Positions 51,452-60,124 are shown, counted from the first letter of the stretch. The stretch: 64,000 bases of DNA from Erythrobacter sp. YJ-T3-07 (GCF_015999305.1 NZ_JAEAGP010000001.1:2693001-2757000), one strand, 5' to 3'. The notes: generated by a model from the letters alone, not told the origin. A program made the numbers and translations.

Positions 51452-51999
51452 TGCTGAACCATGTCCTGGATGAGAACGTCGGCAACCACGCCTTCGCCCA
51501 CGGTGTCTGCCGCGCGCAAAAGCAGCTCTTCCTTAAGGCGGTAGACCGCCGCCGATCCGGCCAGATCTTCCGGACGCAGTTCGCGCAGGAACGGCTGGTA
51601 GCGGTCGATGATCATCGGCATGCTCGCTTCGATCGTGCCTGCATCCTCGGGCGAGCCGGGGACCATGAGAATTCGCAGCTTCAGGAACCGGGCCTGGCCG
51701 TCATTGGTGCGCAGGTTGACCATCATCGGATCGACCTCGACCATCCCGCCACCGTCCTTTTCGCCGTGGCCGCCACCCGATTTCTCGCCGTGGCCGGCCT
51801 CCTTCTTGGCGTCCCCGCCCGAATGATCGCCGGACTCCTTGGCCTCGGCATCGCCGCCGCCGCCCATAAGAAAGGCCCCGGCACCACCGCCGACCAGCAG
51901 CACAGCGCCCGCCGCGGCAATGATCTTTTTCTTCTTGGAAAAGCGCGGCGGCTTTGCGCCCTCTTCAGGCTTGGCCTCGTCCTGCGTCTCGGTGGTCAT
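51448..51999 (-). CDS. fliL: Flagellar basal body-associated protein FliL
   Basis: A 183-residue protein: cytoplasmic Lys-rich start, one helix (KKIIAAAGAVLLVGGGAGAFLMGG), a Gly/His/Lys-rich linker with GEKSGGGHGEKDGGG repeats, and the FliL domain (VDPMMVNLRTNDGQARFLKLRILMVP...LKEELLLRAADTVGEGVVADVLIQDMVQQ). ATG 51999 (MTTETQDEAK). First gene of fliL-fliM-DUF6468-motE, divergent from flgF. Confidence 0.9.
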   Translation of the reverse strand: MTTETQDEAKPEEGAKPPRFSKKKKIIAAAGAVLLVGGGAGAFLMGGGGDAEAKESGDHSGGDAKKEAGHGEKSGGGHGEKDGGGMVEVDPMMVNLRTNDGQARFLKLRILMVPGSPEDAGTIEASMPMIIDRYQPFLRELRPEDLAGSAAVYRLKEELLLRAADTVGEGVVADVLIQDMVQQ

Positions 52000-52056
52000 G
52001 GCTCGAATGCCTTTCTTTACCAAAAGCCGGCGGTCGAAACGTCGGCGGTGATTTTC

Positions 52057-52069
52057 TCCTATTATAGGA
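52057..52069. promoter_or_regulatory. TCCTATTATAGGA palindrome in the fliL/flgF gap
   Basis: A perfect palindrome (TCCTA-TTA-TAGGA) between divergent fliL (58 bases) and flgF (65 bases). Its minus-strand decamer CCTATAATAG is identical to that at 48691-48700. Confidence 0.65.
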
Positions 52070-52133
52070 TCGTCACCCGGCAAGATTTGCCCAGTGGCGA
52101 TTTTCGAAGCAGTTTTTTCGGAGCGGCAAGCCG

Positions 52134-52880
52134 ATGGATATTTCCTCATACGTTCTGCTCAGCCAGGAACAGGCGCTGAGGCGACGGATGGACATCGTCG
52201 CCAATAATCTGGCCAACACCTCGACCGTCGGCTTTCGCCGCGAACAGCCCATGTTCCGCGAATATGTGGAGCGCGCAGACGAGGCGATCATCGACGATGC
52301 GAAGCCGACCTCTTTCGTGCTCGACTTCCGCGCGATCCACGACATGACGCCCGGCGCATTCCAGCCGACCGGCAATCCGCTCGACGTGATGATCGAGGGG
52401 CCGGGCTATCTCGCGGTCGAACTGCCCGATGGAGCCGGCACGGCCTACACGCGCGCGGGCTTCGTCAGCATTCTGGAGACCGGCGAACTCGCCACCGCAG
52501 GCGGCCAGCGCCTGCTCGACGAAGGCGGGCAGCCGATCGTGGTGCCGCCCGAAGAGGTCGGCCGCGTCTCGATCGCCGCCGATGGCAGCGTAATGGGCGC
52601 GAACGGAGCGCTCGGACGATTGGCAGTCACCGTATTCGACGACGAAACCGGCCTCGCCCCCAAGGGCGACGGGCTTTACGCCGGTGCAGAAGGCCGCGTG
52701 CTTCCCGCCGAGGAAACCAAATTTCGCAGCGGCGGCGTCGAGGGGTCCAACGTCCAGCCGATCGTGGAGACCACCGCGATGATCGACATCCTGCGCTCCT
52801 ACCAGAACAGCGTGCGGATGACCGAAAGCCTCAACGACATGCGCAAGCGTGCGCTCGACCGGCTCGGCCGCGTCGGCTGA
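52134..52880 (+). CDS. flgF: Flagellar proximal rod protein FlgF
   Basis: A 248-residue rod protein: VLLSQEQALRRRMDIVANNLANTSTVGFRREQPMFREY and, at the C-terminus, GGVEGSNVQPIVETTAMIDILRSYQNSVRMTESLNDM. The length and the neighbour flgG separate it from FlgG. Heads flgF-flgG-flgA-flgH. Confidence 0.93.
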   Translation: MDISSYVLLSQEQALRRRMDIVANNLANTSTVGFRREQPMFREYVERADEAIIDDAKPTSFVLDFRAIHDMTPGAFQPTGNPLDVMIEGPGYLAVELPDGAGTAYTRAGFVSILETGELATAGGQRLLDEGGQPIVVPPEEVGRVSIAADGSVMGANGALGRLAVTVFDDETGLAPKGDGLYAGAEGRVLPAEETKFRSGGVEGSNVQPIVETTAMIDILRSYQNSVRMTESLNDMRKRALDRLGRVG

Positions 52881-52920
52881 TCGCCCTCACCCAGACAATA
52901 TCGAAGAAGGATAGAAAATC

Positions 52921-53706
52921 ATGCGTTCGCTCTCGATCGCCGGCACCGGCATGCTTGCTCAGCAGACCAATGTCGACGTCATCTCCAACAACATCGCCAA
53001 TATGAACACCACCGGGTTCAAGCGTCAGCGCGCCCAGTTCCAGGATCTGCTCTATCAGCAGGTCTCGCGCCCCGGTGCCTCTTCCGCCGGACCCGAGGCG
53101 CGGGCACCCACGGGCATCCAGATTGGCGCAGGCGTGCGCACCGGCGGCGTCTATCGCATCGCCGAACAGGGCGCGCTGGTCCAGACCGACAACCGCTTCG
53201 ACCTGGCGATTCAGGGCCTTGGCTATTTCCAGGTCCAGATGCCGACCGGCGAGATCGGCTATACCCGCGACGGCACCTTCCAGCTGTCCGACCAGGGCGA
53301 GCTGGTCACCTCGCAGGGCCTCGTCGTGGAGCCGGGAATCACCATTCCGCAGGGCGCGGTCGATGTCGCGGTGTCGCGCACGGGCGAGGTCCAGATCAAG
53401 ATCGCCGGCGAGACCGAGATGCAGACCGTCGGCCAGATCGAACTCGCCACCTTCGTCAACGAGGCCGGGCTGGAAGCCAAGGGCGACAACCTGTTCCTCG
53501 CCACCGCAGCCTCGGGCGAGCCGACCATCGCCGCGCCGGGCGAGCCCGGCTTCGGCAGCGTGGCGCAGGGTTTCGTCGAAGCCTCCAATGTCAATCCGGT
53601 GGCGGAAATCACCGCGCTCATCACCGCGCAGCGCGCCTATGAGATGAACAGCCGGGTGGTGAAGACCGCCGACGAAATGCTCGGCACGACGAGCCAGCTG
53701 CGCTGA
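52921..53706 (+). CDS. flgG: Flagellar distal rod protein FlgG
   Basis: A 261-residue rod protein with MRSLSIAGTGMLAQQTNVDVISNNIANMNTTGFKRQRAQFQDLLYQ, the conserved GYFQVQMPTGEIGYTRDGTFQLSDQGELVTSQG and QGFVEASNVNPVAEITALITAQRAYEMNSRVVKTADEML. Its stop overlaps the flgA start (TGATG). Confidence 0.96.
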   Translation: MRSLSIAGTGMLAQQTNVDVISNNIANMNTTGFKRQRAQFQDLLYQQVSRPGASSAGPEARAPTGIQIGAGVRTGGVYRIAEQGALVQTDNRFDLAIQGLGYFQVQMPTGEIGYTRDGTFQLSDQGELVTSQGLVVEPGITIPQGAVDVAVSRTGEVQIKIAGETEMQTVGQIELATFVNEAGLEAKGDNLFLATAASGEPTIAAPGEPGFGSVAQGFVEASNVNPVAEITALITAQRAYEMNSRVVKTADEMLGTTSQLR

Positions 53707-54176
53707 TGGCCCGCCGGTTTTTGCTCACCGCCCCGCTGCTCGCCGGGCTGGCGCTGCTGCCATGCGGCGCGCTCCATGCCCAGAGCGCGGCCGATGGTGC
53801 CATGGCAGACGTTCTCACCCGCCCGATCCAGCGCGGCGACCTGCTGTCGGAACGCGACTTCGCGCCCGAGGAAGTCACCGCAGCGCTGGCCCGGGGCAGC
53901 CTCTCGGCGCAGCAGGCTGCGGGCATGGAGGCGCGGCGCACGCTGCGTGCCGGGCAGCCGGTGCGCGCGAGCGACCTGGCCGAGCCGCGCCTCGTCAAAC
54001 GGGGCGAGACGGTCAAGATCAGCGTCCGCGAAGGCGCGCTGACGATCACCGCCATGGGCCGCGCGCTGGGCGATGCAGCGCTGGGCGAACAGGTGCGCGT
54101 CTTCAGCGAAGCCACCAACCAGACGCTTCAGGGCGTGGTCGAAGACGCGGGCACCGTCCGTGTGCTCGCCCCCTGA
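53706..54176 (+). CDS. flgA: P-ring assembly chaperone FlgA
   Basis: A 156-residue periplasmic protein with a signal peptide (RRFLLTAPLLAGLALLPCGALHAQS) and a short SAF-type domain: DLLSERDFAPEEV, GMEARRTLRAGQPVRASDLAEPRLVKRGETVKISVREGALTITAMGRALGDAALGEQVRVFS. At this length it lacks the N-terminal domain of longer FlgA proteins. Its target FlgI is not encoded in the window. Confidence 0.9.
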   Translation: MARRFLLTAPLLAGLALLPCGALHAQSAADGAMADVLTRPIQRGDLLSERDFAPEEVTAALARGSLSAQQAAGMEARRTLRAGQPVRASDLAEPRLVKRGETVKISVREGALTITAMGRALGDAALGEQVRVFSEATNQTLQGVVEDAGTVRVLAP

Positions 54177-54198
54177 TCCGCAAGCCAAGGAAATGAAG

Positions 54199-54978
54199 AT
54201 GAAGAAAGTCGTCACGATCGCCGTCACGGCGTCGCTGCTGTCGGGTTGCGGCTCGATCGACCGCCTCAAGAATGTCGGCAAGGCACCGGCCATGTCGCCG
54301 GTAGACGCCTACACCGCCCCCGCATACGAGCCGTCGATCGCGAGCACGGACCCCGTCCGGATGCGCGGAACCGTGCCGACCGCGCCCATCCCGCAAGGTC
54401 CGGCCCAGGCCCAGGCCCAAGCTCAGACCCAAGTCCCCAACGCCTCGCTGTTCCGCGCAGGTGCGGGCGAGCTGTTTCAGGACCAGCGTGCCTCGCGCGT
54501 GGGCGACATCCTGACGGTCGAGATCAACATCGCCGACAAGGCCGAGTTCGGCAATTCGACCTCGCGTTCGCGGAGTGGCTCGGAGAGCATGGGCATCGGC
54601 GCGCTGCTCGGCCTGCAGGACCTGCTCCCGGGCAACCCTGCCCAGGCGGTCGATGCGACGTCGAACTCGGCCTCGGGCGGCCAGGGGCGCACCACCCGCA
54701 GCGAGACGATCAACATGACGATGGCGGCGATCGTCACCGATGTGCTGCCCAACGGCAATCTGGTGATCCGCGGACGTCAGGAGATGCGCGTCAATTTCGA
54801 GCTGCGCGAACTGATCGTCACCGGCATCGTGCGGCCGCAGGACATCGCCAAGGGCAACACGATCCAGCACGGCAAGATCGCCGAGGCGCGGATCAGCTAT
54901 GGTGGTCGCGGCCAGCTAACCGACGTGCAGCAGGCGCGCTGGGGCCAGCAGATCTACGAAGCGCTGTTCCCGTTCTGA
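54199..54978 (+). CDS. flgH: Flagellar L-ring lipoprotein FlgH
   Basis: A 259-residue outer-membrane L-ring protein with a lipoprotein signal (MKKVVTIAVTASLLSGCGS; lipobox LLSGC), a Gln/Ala repeat (AQAQAQAQTQ) and the FlgH core SLFRAGAGELFQDQRASRVGDILTVEINI, TDVLPNGNLVIRGRQEMRVNFELRELIVTGIVRPQDI, ISYGGRG. ATG 54199 is chosen over 54193 because AAGGA then stands 7 bases away. Confidence 0.93.
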   Translation: MKKVVTIAVTASLLSGCGSIDRLKNVGKAPAMSPVDAYTAPAYEPSIASTDPVRMRGTVPTAPIPQGPAQAQAQAQTQVPNASLFRAGAGELFQDQRASRVGDILTVEINIADKAEFGNSTSRSRSGSESMGIGALLGLQDLLPGNPAQAVDATSNSASGGQGRTTRSETINMTMAAIVTDVLPNGNLVIRGRQEMRVNFELRELIVTGIVRPQDIAKGNTIQHGKIAEARISYGGRGQLTDVQQARWGQQIYEALFPF

Positions 54979-55142
54979 TACGGCGGCGCGGAGCGGCAAA
55001 AATATCTGCCGATCCGCTTGGGATGGAGTGCCATTTCTTTCCAGAATGAAAGGCGCACCGAAGCTTTTTGTCGGGCGTCGTGGCCAGCGCTTCTGGCCGG
55101 GACCGCAGAATGCGGTTCGCCTATCCAAGAAGGAAATGAAAA

Positions 55143-55970
55143 ATGGCGTTCTCAGTCAATACCAATGTCGGCGCAATGGCGGCCCTGCAGAGCCTGAACC
55201 AGACCAACAAGGGTCTGTCGCAGGTTCAGAGCCGTATCAATACCGGCCTGAACGTCGCATCGACCAAGGACGATTCGGCATCGTTCACGATTGCGCAGTC
55301 TCTCCGCGGCGACGTGGGTGGTCTCTCGGCGGTCAATTCCTCGCTCAACCGGGGTAAGAGCACCGTCGATGTGGCGATTGCGGGTGCGGAGCAGATCTCC
55401 GACGTCCTCAATCAGATGAAGGCAAAGGCCATTCAGGCGTCGGATGACGGTCTGGATGCTGAAAGCCGTACCGCGATCAACGCCGACTACACGGCTCTGA
55501 AGGAGCAGATCACCACGATCATCGCTTCGTCGGAGTTCAACGGCACGAACCTGCTGAAGGATGACGCAACCTCGACCGGTAAGGTTTCCGCGCTGCAGTC
55601 GCTCGATACCACGAGCACGATCGGCGTGGCCAACCAGGCCTTCGAGACCAACGTCACCACCGCCCTTGGCACCGGTCTCGGCACCAAAGCCGATGCCGAT
55701 ACTGCACTGACCGAAATCGCCACCGTGACCTCCACGGTGACGTCGACGCTGAGCACTCTGGGTTCGGCTTCGCGCAAGATCGAAGGGCAGCTGTCGTTCA
55801 ACAGCAAGCTGTCCGACGTGATCGAGAGCGGTATCGGCAACCTCGTCGATGCCGATCTGGCCAAGGAATCGGCCAAGCTGCAGGCCCTGCAGGTCAAGCA
55901 GCAGCTGGGTGTCCAGGCTCTGTCGATCGCCAACCAGGCGCCGCAGACGATCACTTCGCTCTTCCGTTAA
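55143..55970 (+). CDS. fliC: Flagellin
   Basis: A 275-residue short flagellin having mostly the conserved D0/D1 parts: MAFSVNTNVGAMAALQSLNQTNKGLSQVQSRINTGLNVASTKDDSA and LAKESAKLQALQVKQQLGVQALSIANQAPQTITSLFR. AAGGA stands just before ATG 55143. A 164-base leader separates it from flgH, and two hairpins follow. FlbT, encoded in this locus, is a candidate regulator of its mRNA. The only flagellin gene in the window. Confidence 0.95.
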   Translation: MAFSVNTNVGAMAALQSLNQTNKGLSQVQSRINTGLNVASTKDDSASFTIAQSLRGDVGGLSAVNSSLNRGKSTVDVAIAGAEQISDVLNQMKAKAIQASDDGLDAESRTAINADYTALKEQITTIIASSEFNGTNLLKDDATSTGKVSALQSLDTTSTIGVANQAFETNVTTALGTGLGTKADADTALTEIATVTSTVTSTLSTLGSASRKIEGQLSFNSKLSDVIESGIGNLVDADLAKESAKLQALQVKQQLGVQALSIANQAPQTITSLFR

Positions 55971-55984
55971 TCGGTCGACGAAGT

Positions 55985-56045
55985 CCTTCCCCTTTCGGGG
56001 GGAAGGCCACCTGGGGCCGGGCGCAAGTCCGGCCCCTTTTGTTTT
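55985..56045 (+). terminator. Two hairpins ending the flagellin transcript
   Basis: The first hairpin is CCTTCCCC/GGGGAAGG (55985-56006). The second, GGGGCCGG/CCGGCCCC (56013-56036), is followed by TTTTGTTTT and is the intrinsic terminator. Confidence 0.88.
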
Positions 56046-56121
56046 CCCGTCGCGCGATGCATGAAGCGCCGCCGACGCTGCCGATTGCAGCAGCATCAAC
56101 AGCAGGCAGGTATCACACCCG

Positions 56122-56535
56122 GTGGCAACGAATTTTCCCCGCGTTCGCGAAATTTCCGATCCTTACGGCGAGGTCCTGCGGATCAGCGTAGAACCCCATC
56201 CCGGCGGCGCGCTGGTCCTGATAGATCGCCCGAACGCGCAGGGCTCGGGGAAGATCATGCTCGATGCCTATGGCGCGGATATCCTGCTCGGCTACATCAT
56301 GTCCGCCAGGCTCGCCGTGCCCGGGACCATGCCCGAAGAAGAAATCGGCGGTGCCTTCCCGACCCGTTTCCAGCTGGAGCCGGGGCCGGACGCGGCGGTC
56401 ATTATCGACCAGCTCAACGATGAACCTGCGCTCATGATCCTGGCCGCGTTGTGGGACAGGGTGTACGCCGAATTGTGCATCGTCTGCGCGCATGCGCGCG
56501 AGCTCGGCCGGGGGCGGCAGGCCTATCTGCACTGA
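56122..56535 (+). CDS. Unknown protein between fliC and flgD
   Basis: A 137-residue soluble protein starting at GTG 56122 (VATNFPRVREISDPYGEVLRISVEPH). Notable parts are GSGKIMLDAYGADILLGYIMSARLAVPG and AALWDRVYAELCIVCAHARELGRG. No membrane segment, signal or family recognised. Its place suggests a flagellar role (for example in flagellin regulation), but nothing in the sequence proves this. Confidence 0.65.
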   Translation: MATNFPRVREISDPYGEVLRISVEPHPGGALVLIDRPNAQGSGKIMLDAYGADILLGYIMSARLAVPGTMPEEEIGGAFPTRFQLEPGPDAAVIIDQLNDEPALMILAALWDRVYAELCIVCAHARELGRGRQAYLH

Positions 56536-56884
56536 GCCTTCCACCGGCGGCAGCGAGGTCTCACGGACTGGTCTGTTCGCGCTGTTATCGCACTAAAGGC
56601 GCACGCCAAGGCTGCCTCAGCGCAGGAATGCCGGGCGATCGGACTCAACCATCGCGGATTGCAGACGATTATCGCCTGACAACCCGATGGTATTCGAAAC
56701 TGTGCGGGGATGCAGGCCGGCTGGGCTTCCGGGGCGGGCGAGAGACGAGAACCATGTCTATCGACCCTGGGGAGGGGGAAGATTGCCCCGGAAGTCCGAC
56801 CTGGCAGATTGAGACTAGGAAACTGCCGGCCTGATTTGATTATAGAGGATTTGCAGGCGCAAGCGGGCGCCGGCCGAACAATTA
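56536..56884. other. 349-bp gap with an isolated CTATAAT box
   Basis: The gap lies between two convergent genes (unknown gene and flgD). It has no ORF with a ribosome site. At 56839-56845 lies a CTATAAT box (minus strand) that points into the gap, away from any gene start, so a small RNA of up to about 300 bases could arise here. Confidence 0.45.
56839..56845 (-). promoter_or_regulatory. Orphan CTATAAT box
   Basis: CTATAAT in the minus-strand context ATCCTCTATAATCAAATC. It matches the boxes before flbT and fliK but has no protein gene downstream. Confidence 0.5.
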
Positions 56885-57547
56885 TTAACCCGTGACCACG
56901 CGGGCCAGCACGGTTGAGGGGAAGTTCAGGCCGTTGATGCCCAGCAACACCGCCCCATTGCGCGTGACCACCTCGTCGATGATGCCCGTGCTGCGAATAT
57001 CGACGGGCACTTCCTGCCCTGCTGCGTCCACGCCGCTGAGCGAGAGCGAATAGGCGCCCTCCGGCGCCGTATCGCCGGAGGCGAGCGAACCGTCCCAGAC
57101 GAAGCTGCCAGCGGTCGCCGGATCGAGCTCGCGCGTCTCGACCACCCGCCCGCGTGCATCGGTAATCGTCGCGGTCAGGCTCTGGATCGGGCGATCTGCG
57201 TGCCACGCCCACTGCGCAGGCGTTTCGGCGGAGAGGCCGGCCGTGCTGCTGTCGAGCTCGGCACGCTGCCCCAGGAAATTCGCCGACTGGGCGAGATCCT
57301 GCGTCGACAGCGCAGAGAGAATGTCCTTCAGCGCAGCAGTCTGCTGGATCGACTGCTCGACCTGCGAATACTGCGTCAGCTGCTGGGTATATTCGGAGGT
57401 TTCCATCGGATCGAGCGGATCCTGGTTCTGCATCTGCGTGGTCAGCAGTTTCAGGAACATGTCGAAATTGGCGTTGAGCTCGGCTCCCGCCGCACCGCCG
57501 GCGCCATTGCCCGGCACGCCGGACGTCATCGAGGAAATTACTGTCAT
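56885..57547 (-). CDS. flgD: Flagellar hook cap protein FlgD
   Basis: A 220-residue hook scaffold protein: NANFDMFLKLLTTQMQNQDPLDPMETSEYTQQLTQYSQVEQSIQQTAALKDIL is the FlgD N-terminal signature, and GSFVWDGSLASGDTAPEGAYSLSLSGVDAAG is the FlgD Ig-like part. 10 bases after fliK. Confidence 0.95.
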   Translation of the reverse strand: MTVISSMTSGVPGNGAGGAAGAELNANFDMFLKLLTTQMQNQDPLDPMETSEYTQQLTQYSQVEQSIQQTAALKDILSALSTQDLAQSANFLGQRAELDSSTAGLSAETPAQWAWHADRPIQSLTATITDARGRVVETRELDPATAGSFVWDGSLASGDTAPEGAYSLSLSGVDAAGQEVPVDIRSTGIIDEVVTRNGAVLLGINGLNFPSTVLARVVTG

Positions 57548-57557
57548 GTCTTGGTCC

Positions 57558-59063
57558 TCAAGCGAAGAGATCTAGGCTTCCGCTACCGAGGCGCTTCGCG
57601 CGCGCTGGCTGCGCGCCGTCATCGGCTTCGGCTTCGGATTGTGCGGTGTTCGCACCGGAAGGATTTTCGGCGCGGTTCTGCTGGCCCTGCTGGTCGCTGC
57701 GGCCTTGGCTGCGCGCCTCGAACTGGAAGGATTGGCCATCGGTGCGCACACCTGCATCGCCCAGCGCACGGGCGAGATCGCCACTATCGCGCCGCAGCAT
57801 ATCCAGCGCCGCGGCGCTCTCTGCGGTCACATGCGCACGCATCGTGCCCTTGTCGTCGAACTGCAGGCGGATGTGAATCTCGCCCATTTCCGCCGGATCG
57901 AGGCGGATGGTGAGGCTGTCGCGACCATCGCGGGTGTACCGGGCGATTTCGACGCCAAGTTCACGCCCGATCTCGCCCGGCCGCGCGGAGACGGTTCCGG
58001 GCACCGATCCGGCGTGTTTGACCGTGTCGAGAGCCGGCTTGGCAGGGTCGAGGCGTGTCTGGGCGAGCATGTCCGCCGTGCCATCCCCGCCTTCACTCGC
58101 AGGGGCGGCGGCATCTGCGCCATTGTCTTTGACGAGCTGGGCAAAGTCGCGGGTGCTGCCGTTGTCGGATGCCTGGGCCGCCGTGGAGCGGGGCGCAGCG
58201 GCATCGGGTGCCTGGCGAGCGTCACGAGCGGACACCGAAATCTTGCTGTCGTCCTGAGCAATATCGTCCGCCGTGGGTTCATCCGAAACCACAGAAGGAT
58301 GCCGCGCAGGGGGCGCAGGGACCGCCTCGACCATGCCATCTGCGGGCATCGCCACAACGACCCCATCCGCCGTCTCCGGCATATCATCCGCGCTTGGGAC
58401 GACGTCGGGATCGCTTTCGGGCTGATCGACCGGCACAGGCCCAGCATCCGTCTGAACGGGCGCTTGTTCGATCGCGCTGTCGGCATTTTCACCGACGGGT
58501 GTGGCGGGCTGTTCGAGAGCCTGCTCGGGCGTTGCCTGCACAATCGGGTCTGGACGAGCGGGGTTGGGCTGCGAGACGGGCGCCACATCGCGCGCCTGCT
58601 CATCCGGCGCGGTCGCGGGGCTGTCCCCCTCGGCCACGACGCCCGGCGATGTCGGCAGGCCCTCGTCGTCCCCCGAAGGCTGGAGGTCGGCAAGCTGGAT
58701 GGCGCTCTGCCCCGGATTATCGCCGAGCGGCGCATCGACCCGCTGGTCAGACACGTCCGCCGCCACGGTGGTCGCCACCGGCGGCATCGCGGGATCGGGC
58801 ATCAAGGTCTGGCCCGCCATGCCGGACGCAGCGGCGAGCTGGCCCGGGATCATCCCGGGGCGCGCGAGCTGCTGGCTGCCGTCGAGGATCATGCCCGGCG
58901 TGTTGCGCAGGCCTGCAAATCCGGTGAGCTGCGTTGCCTGCTGCGACGAAGGCGCAGTCAGCAGTGCCGCGAAGGAGGGGCCTTGCGAAGGGAATGGGGT
59001 GGCGCCCCCAGACAATCCAGAAGGGGAGCTGTTGCCGGGAACAAGCGAGAGGAGTTGGGTCAT
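57558..59063 (-). CDS. fliK: Flagellar hook-length control protein FliK
   Basis: A 501-residue protein with a long, disordered Ala/Pro/Asp-rich N-terminal part and a C-terminal hook-length domain: IGRELGVEIARYTRDGRDSLTIRLDPAEMGEIHIRLQFDDKGTMRAHVTAESAAALDMLRRDSGDLARALGDAG, matching FliK. ATG 59063 follows AAAGGA. Its own CTATAAT box stands in the 53-base gap after the flhA remnant, so fliK-flgD does not depend on flhA transcription. Confidence 0.9.
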   Translation of the reverse strand: MTQLLSLVPGNSSPSGLSGGATPFPSQGPSFAALLTAPSSQQATQLTGFAGLRNTPGMILDGSQQLARPGMIPGQLAAASGMAGQTLMPDPAMPPVATTVAADVSDQRVDAPLGDNPGQSAIQLADLQPSGDDEGLPTSPGVVAEGDSPATAPDEQARDVAPVSQPNPARPDPIVQATPEQALEQPATPVGENADSAIEQAPVQTDAGPVPVDQPESDPDVVPSADDMPETADGVVVAMPADGMVEAVPAPPARHPSVVSDEPTADDIAQDDSKISVSARDARQAPDAAAPRSTAAQASDNGSTRDFAQLVKDNGADAAAPASEGGDGTADMLAQTRLDPAKPALDTVKHAGSVPGTVSARPGEIGRELGVEIARYTRDGRDSLTIRLDPAEMGEIHIRLQFDDKGTMRAHVTAESAAALDMLRRDSGDLARALGDAGVRTDGQSFQFEARSQGRSDQQGQQNRAENPSGANTAQSEAEADDGAQPARAKRLGSGSLDLFA

Positions 59064-59095
59064 GCGGTCCTTTCGCCCGGGGGGCGCCTAAGAGC

Positions 59096-59102
59096 ATTAT
59101 AG
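59096..59102 (-). promoter_or_regulatory. CTATAAT box before fliK-flgD
   Basis: CTATAAT in minus-strand context CTTCCTATAATGCTC, 33 bases from the fliK start and 15 bases after the flhA stop. Nearly the same 13-mer occurs before flgE. Confidence 0.62.
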
Positions 59103-59116
59103 GAAGATGAAAGCGA

Positions 59117-60124
59117 TCAGGGCGCTTCGAGCACATTTTGTTGGCCGATGCTGCCGACCGAGCGGACCCGGGTGCGCGGATGGATCTCGTTTTGCGAGAG
59201 AACCACGGTTGCCGGGCGCACCCGTTCGATGATCGAGCGCACGAACGGGCGGATCGACGGGCTGACCAGGAGGCAGGGAATCTCGTTCCTCGCGGCCAGC
59301 GTGTCGTAGAGTTCGCGCACCTGGGTGATGAAGCGCTGCAGGTTCGACGGCGCCATCGCGAGGTGACGTTCGTCCCCCTCCCCGATGATGCTCTCGGCAA
59401 ATTGCTGGTCCCAGTCGGGCGACAGGGTAAGGATCGGGATGTAGCCGTCGCGGGTCTGCTGGGCGGAAATCTGCCGGGCCAGCCGGGCGCGGACGTGCTC
59501 GGTGATCTGGGTCAGGTTCTGGGTCAGCGGAGCGGTCTCCGCGATCGCTTCCAGAATGGTCGCCATGTCGCGCACGGAGACCCCTTCGGCGAGCAGGTTC
59601 TGGAGGATCCGCTGGATGCCCGAGATGCTGATCTTCGCAGGGACCAGATCGGCGACCAGTTTCTCCGCGTCGGTATGCACCTCGTTCAGCAGTTTCTGCG
59701 TTTCGGTGTAGGACAGAAGCTCGGCGATATTGTCCTTCACCAGTTCCGCCAGATGGGTGGTGACGATGGTGCCGCAGTCGACCACGGTCAGATTGCGCAG
59801 GCCCGCTTCGTCGCGCAGTTCGCGATCGATCCACAGCGCGGGCAGGCCGAACACCGGCTCCTGCGCAGGATCGCCCGGCAGGCCGACATCGCCGCCGCCC
59901 GGATTGATGACCATCAGCTTGTCGAGCCGCAGCTCGCCCGCCGCGACCTCGGTCTCTCGGATGAAGACGCGATAGTCGTGTGCGCCCAGCCCCATATTGT
60001 CGATGATCCGCACCGCAGGCAGCACGAAACCGTAATCGGTCGCCATCTGGCGGCGCAGCGCGCGCACCTGATCGTCGAGCCGCGGCTCCGCCCCGGTCTG
60101 GTCGATAAGTGTTTGCGTTAGGAA
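59117..60124 (-). pseudogene. flhA: flhA remnant, N-terminal half missing
   Basis: FlhA is the main export-gate protein, about 700 residues, with eight membrane helices in its N-terminal half and a cytoplasmic ring domain after. Here only about 335 codons remain: from about 60106 LIDQTGAEPRLDDQVRALRRQMATDYGFVLPAVRIIDNMGLGAHDYRVFIRETEVAAGELRLDKLMVINP through LSQNEIHPRTRVRSVGSIGQQ, a good match to the FlhA cytoplasmic domain. No membrane segment is present. The frame is open only from 60124; just before it is a stop codon that closes an integrase fragment in the same frame. No plausible start or ribosome site was found near the break, though an internal ATG lies at 60046. The gene has been cut and cannot give a working gate by itself. 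Confidence 0.88.

Noticed and set aside
54979..55142. Sigma-54 or FliA-type promoter before the flagellin gene.
   Set aside because: TGGCCAGCGCTTCTGG and TGCCGATCC were looked at, but neither gives both halves of the GG/GC or TAAA/GCCGATAA patterns at proper spacing.
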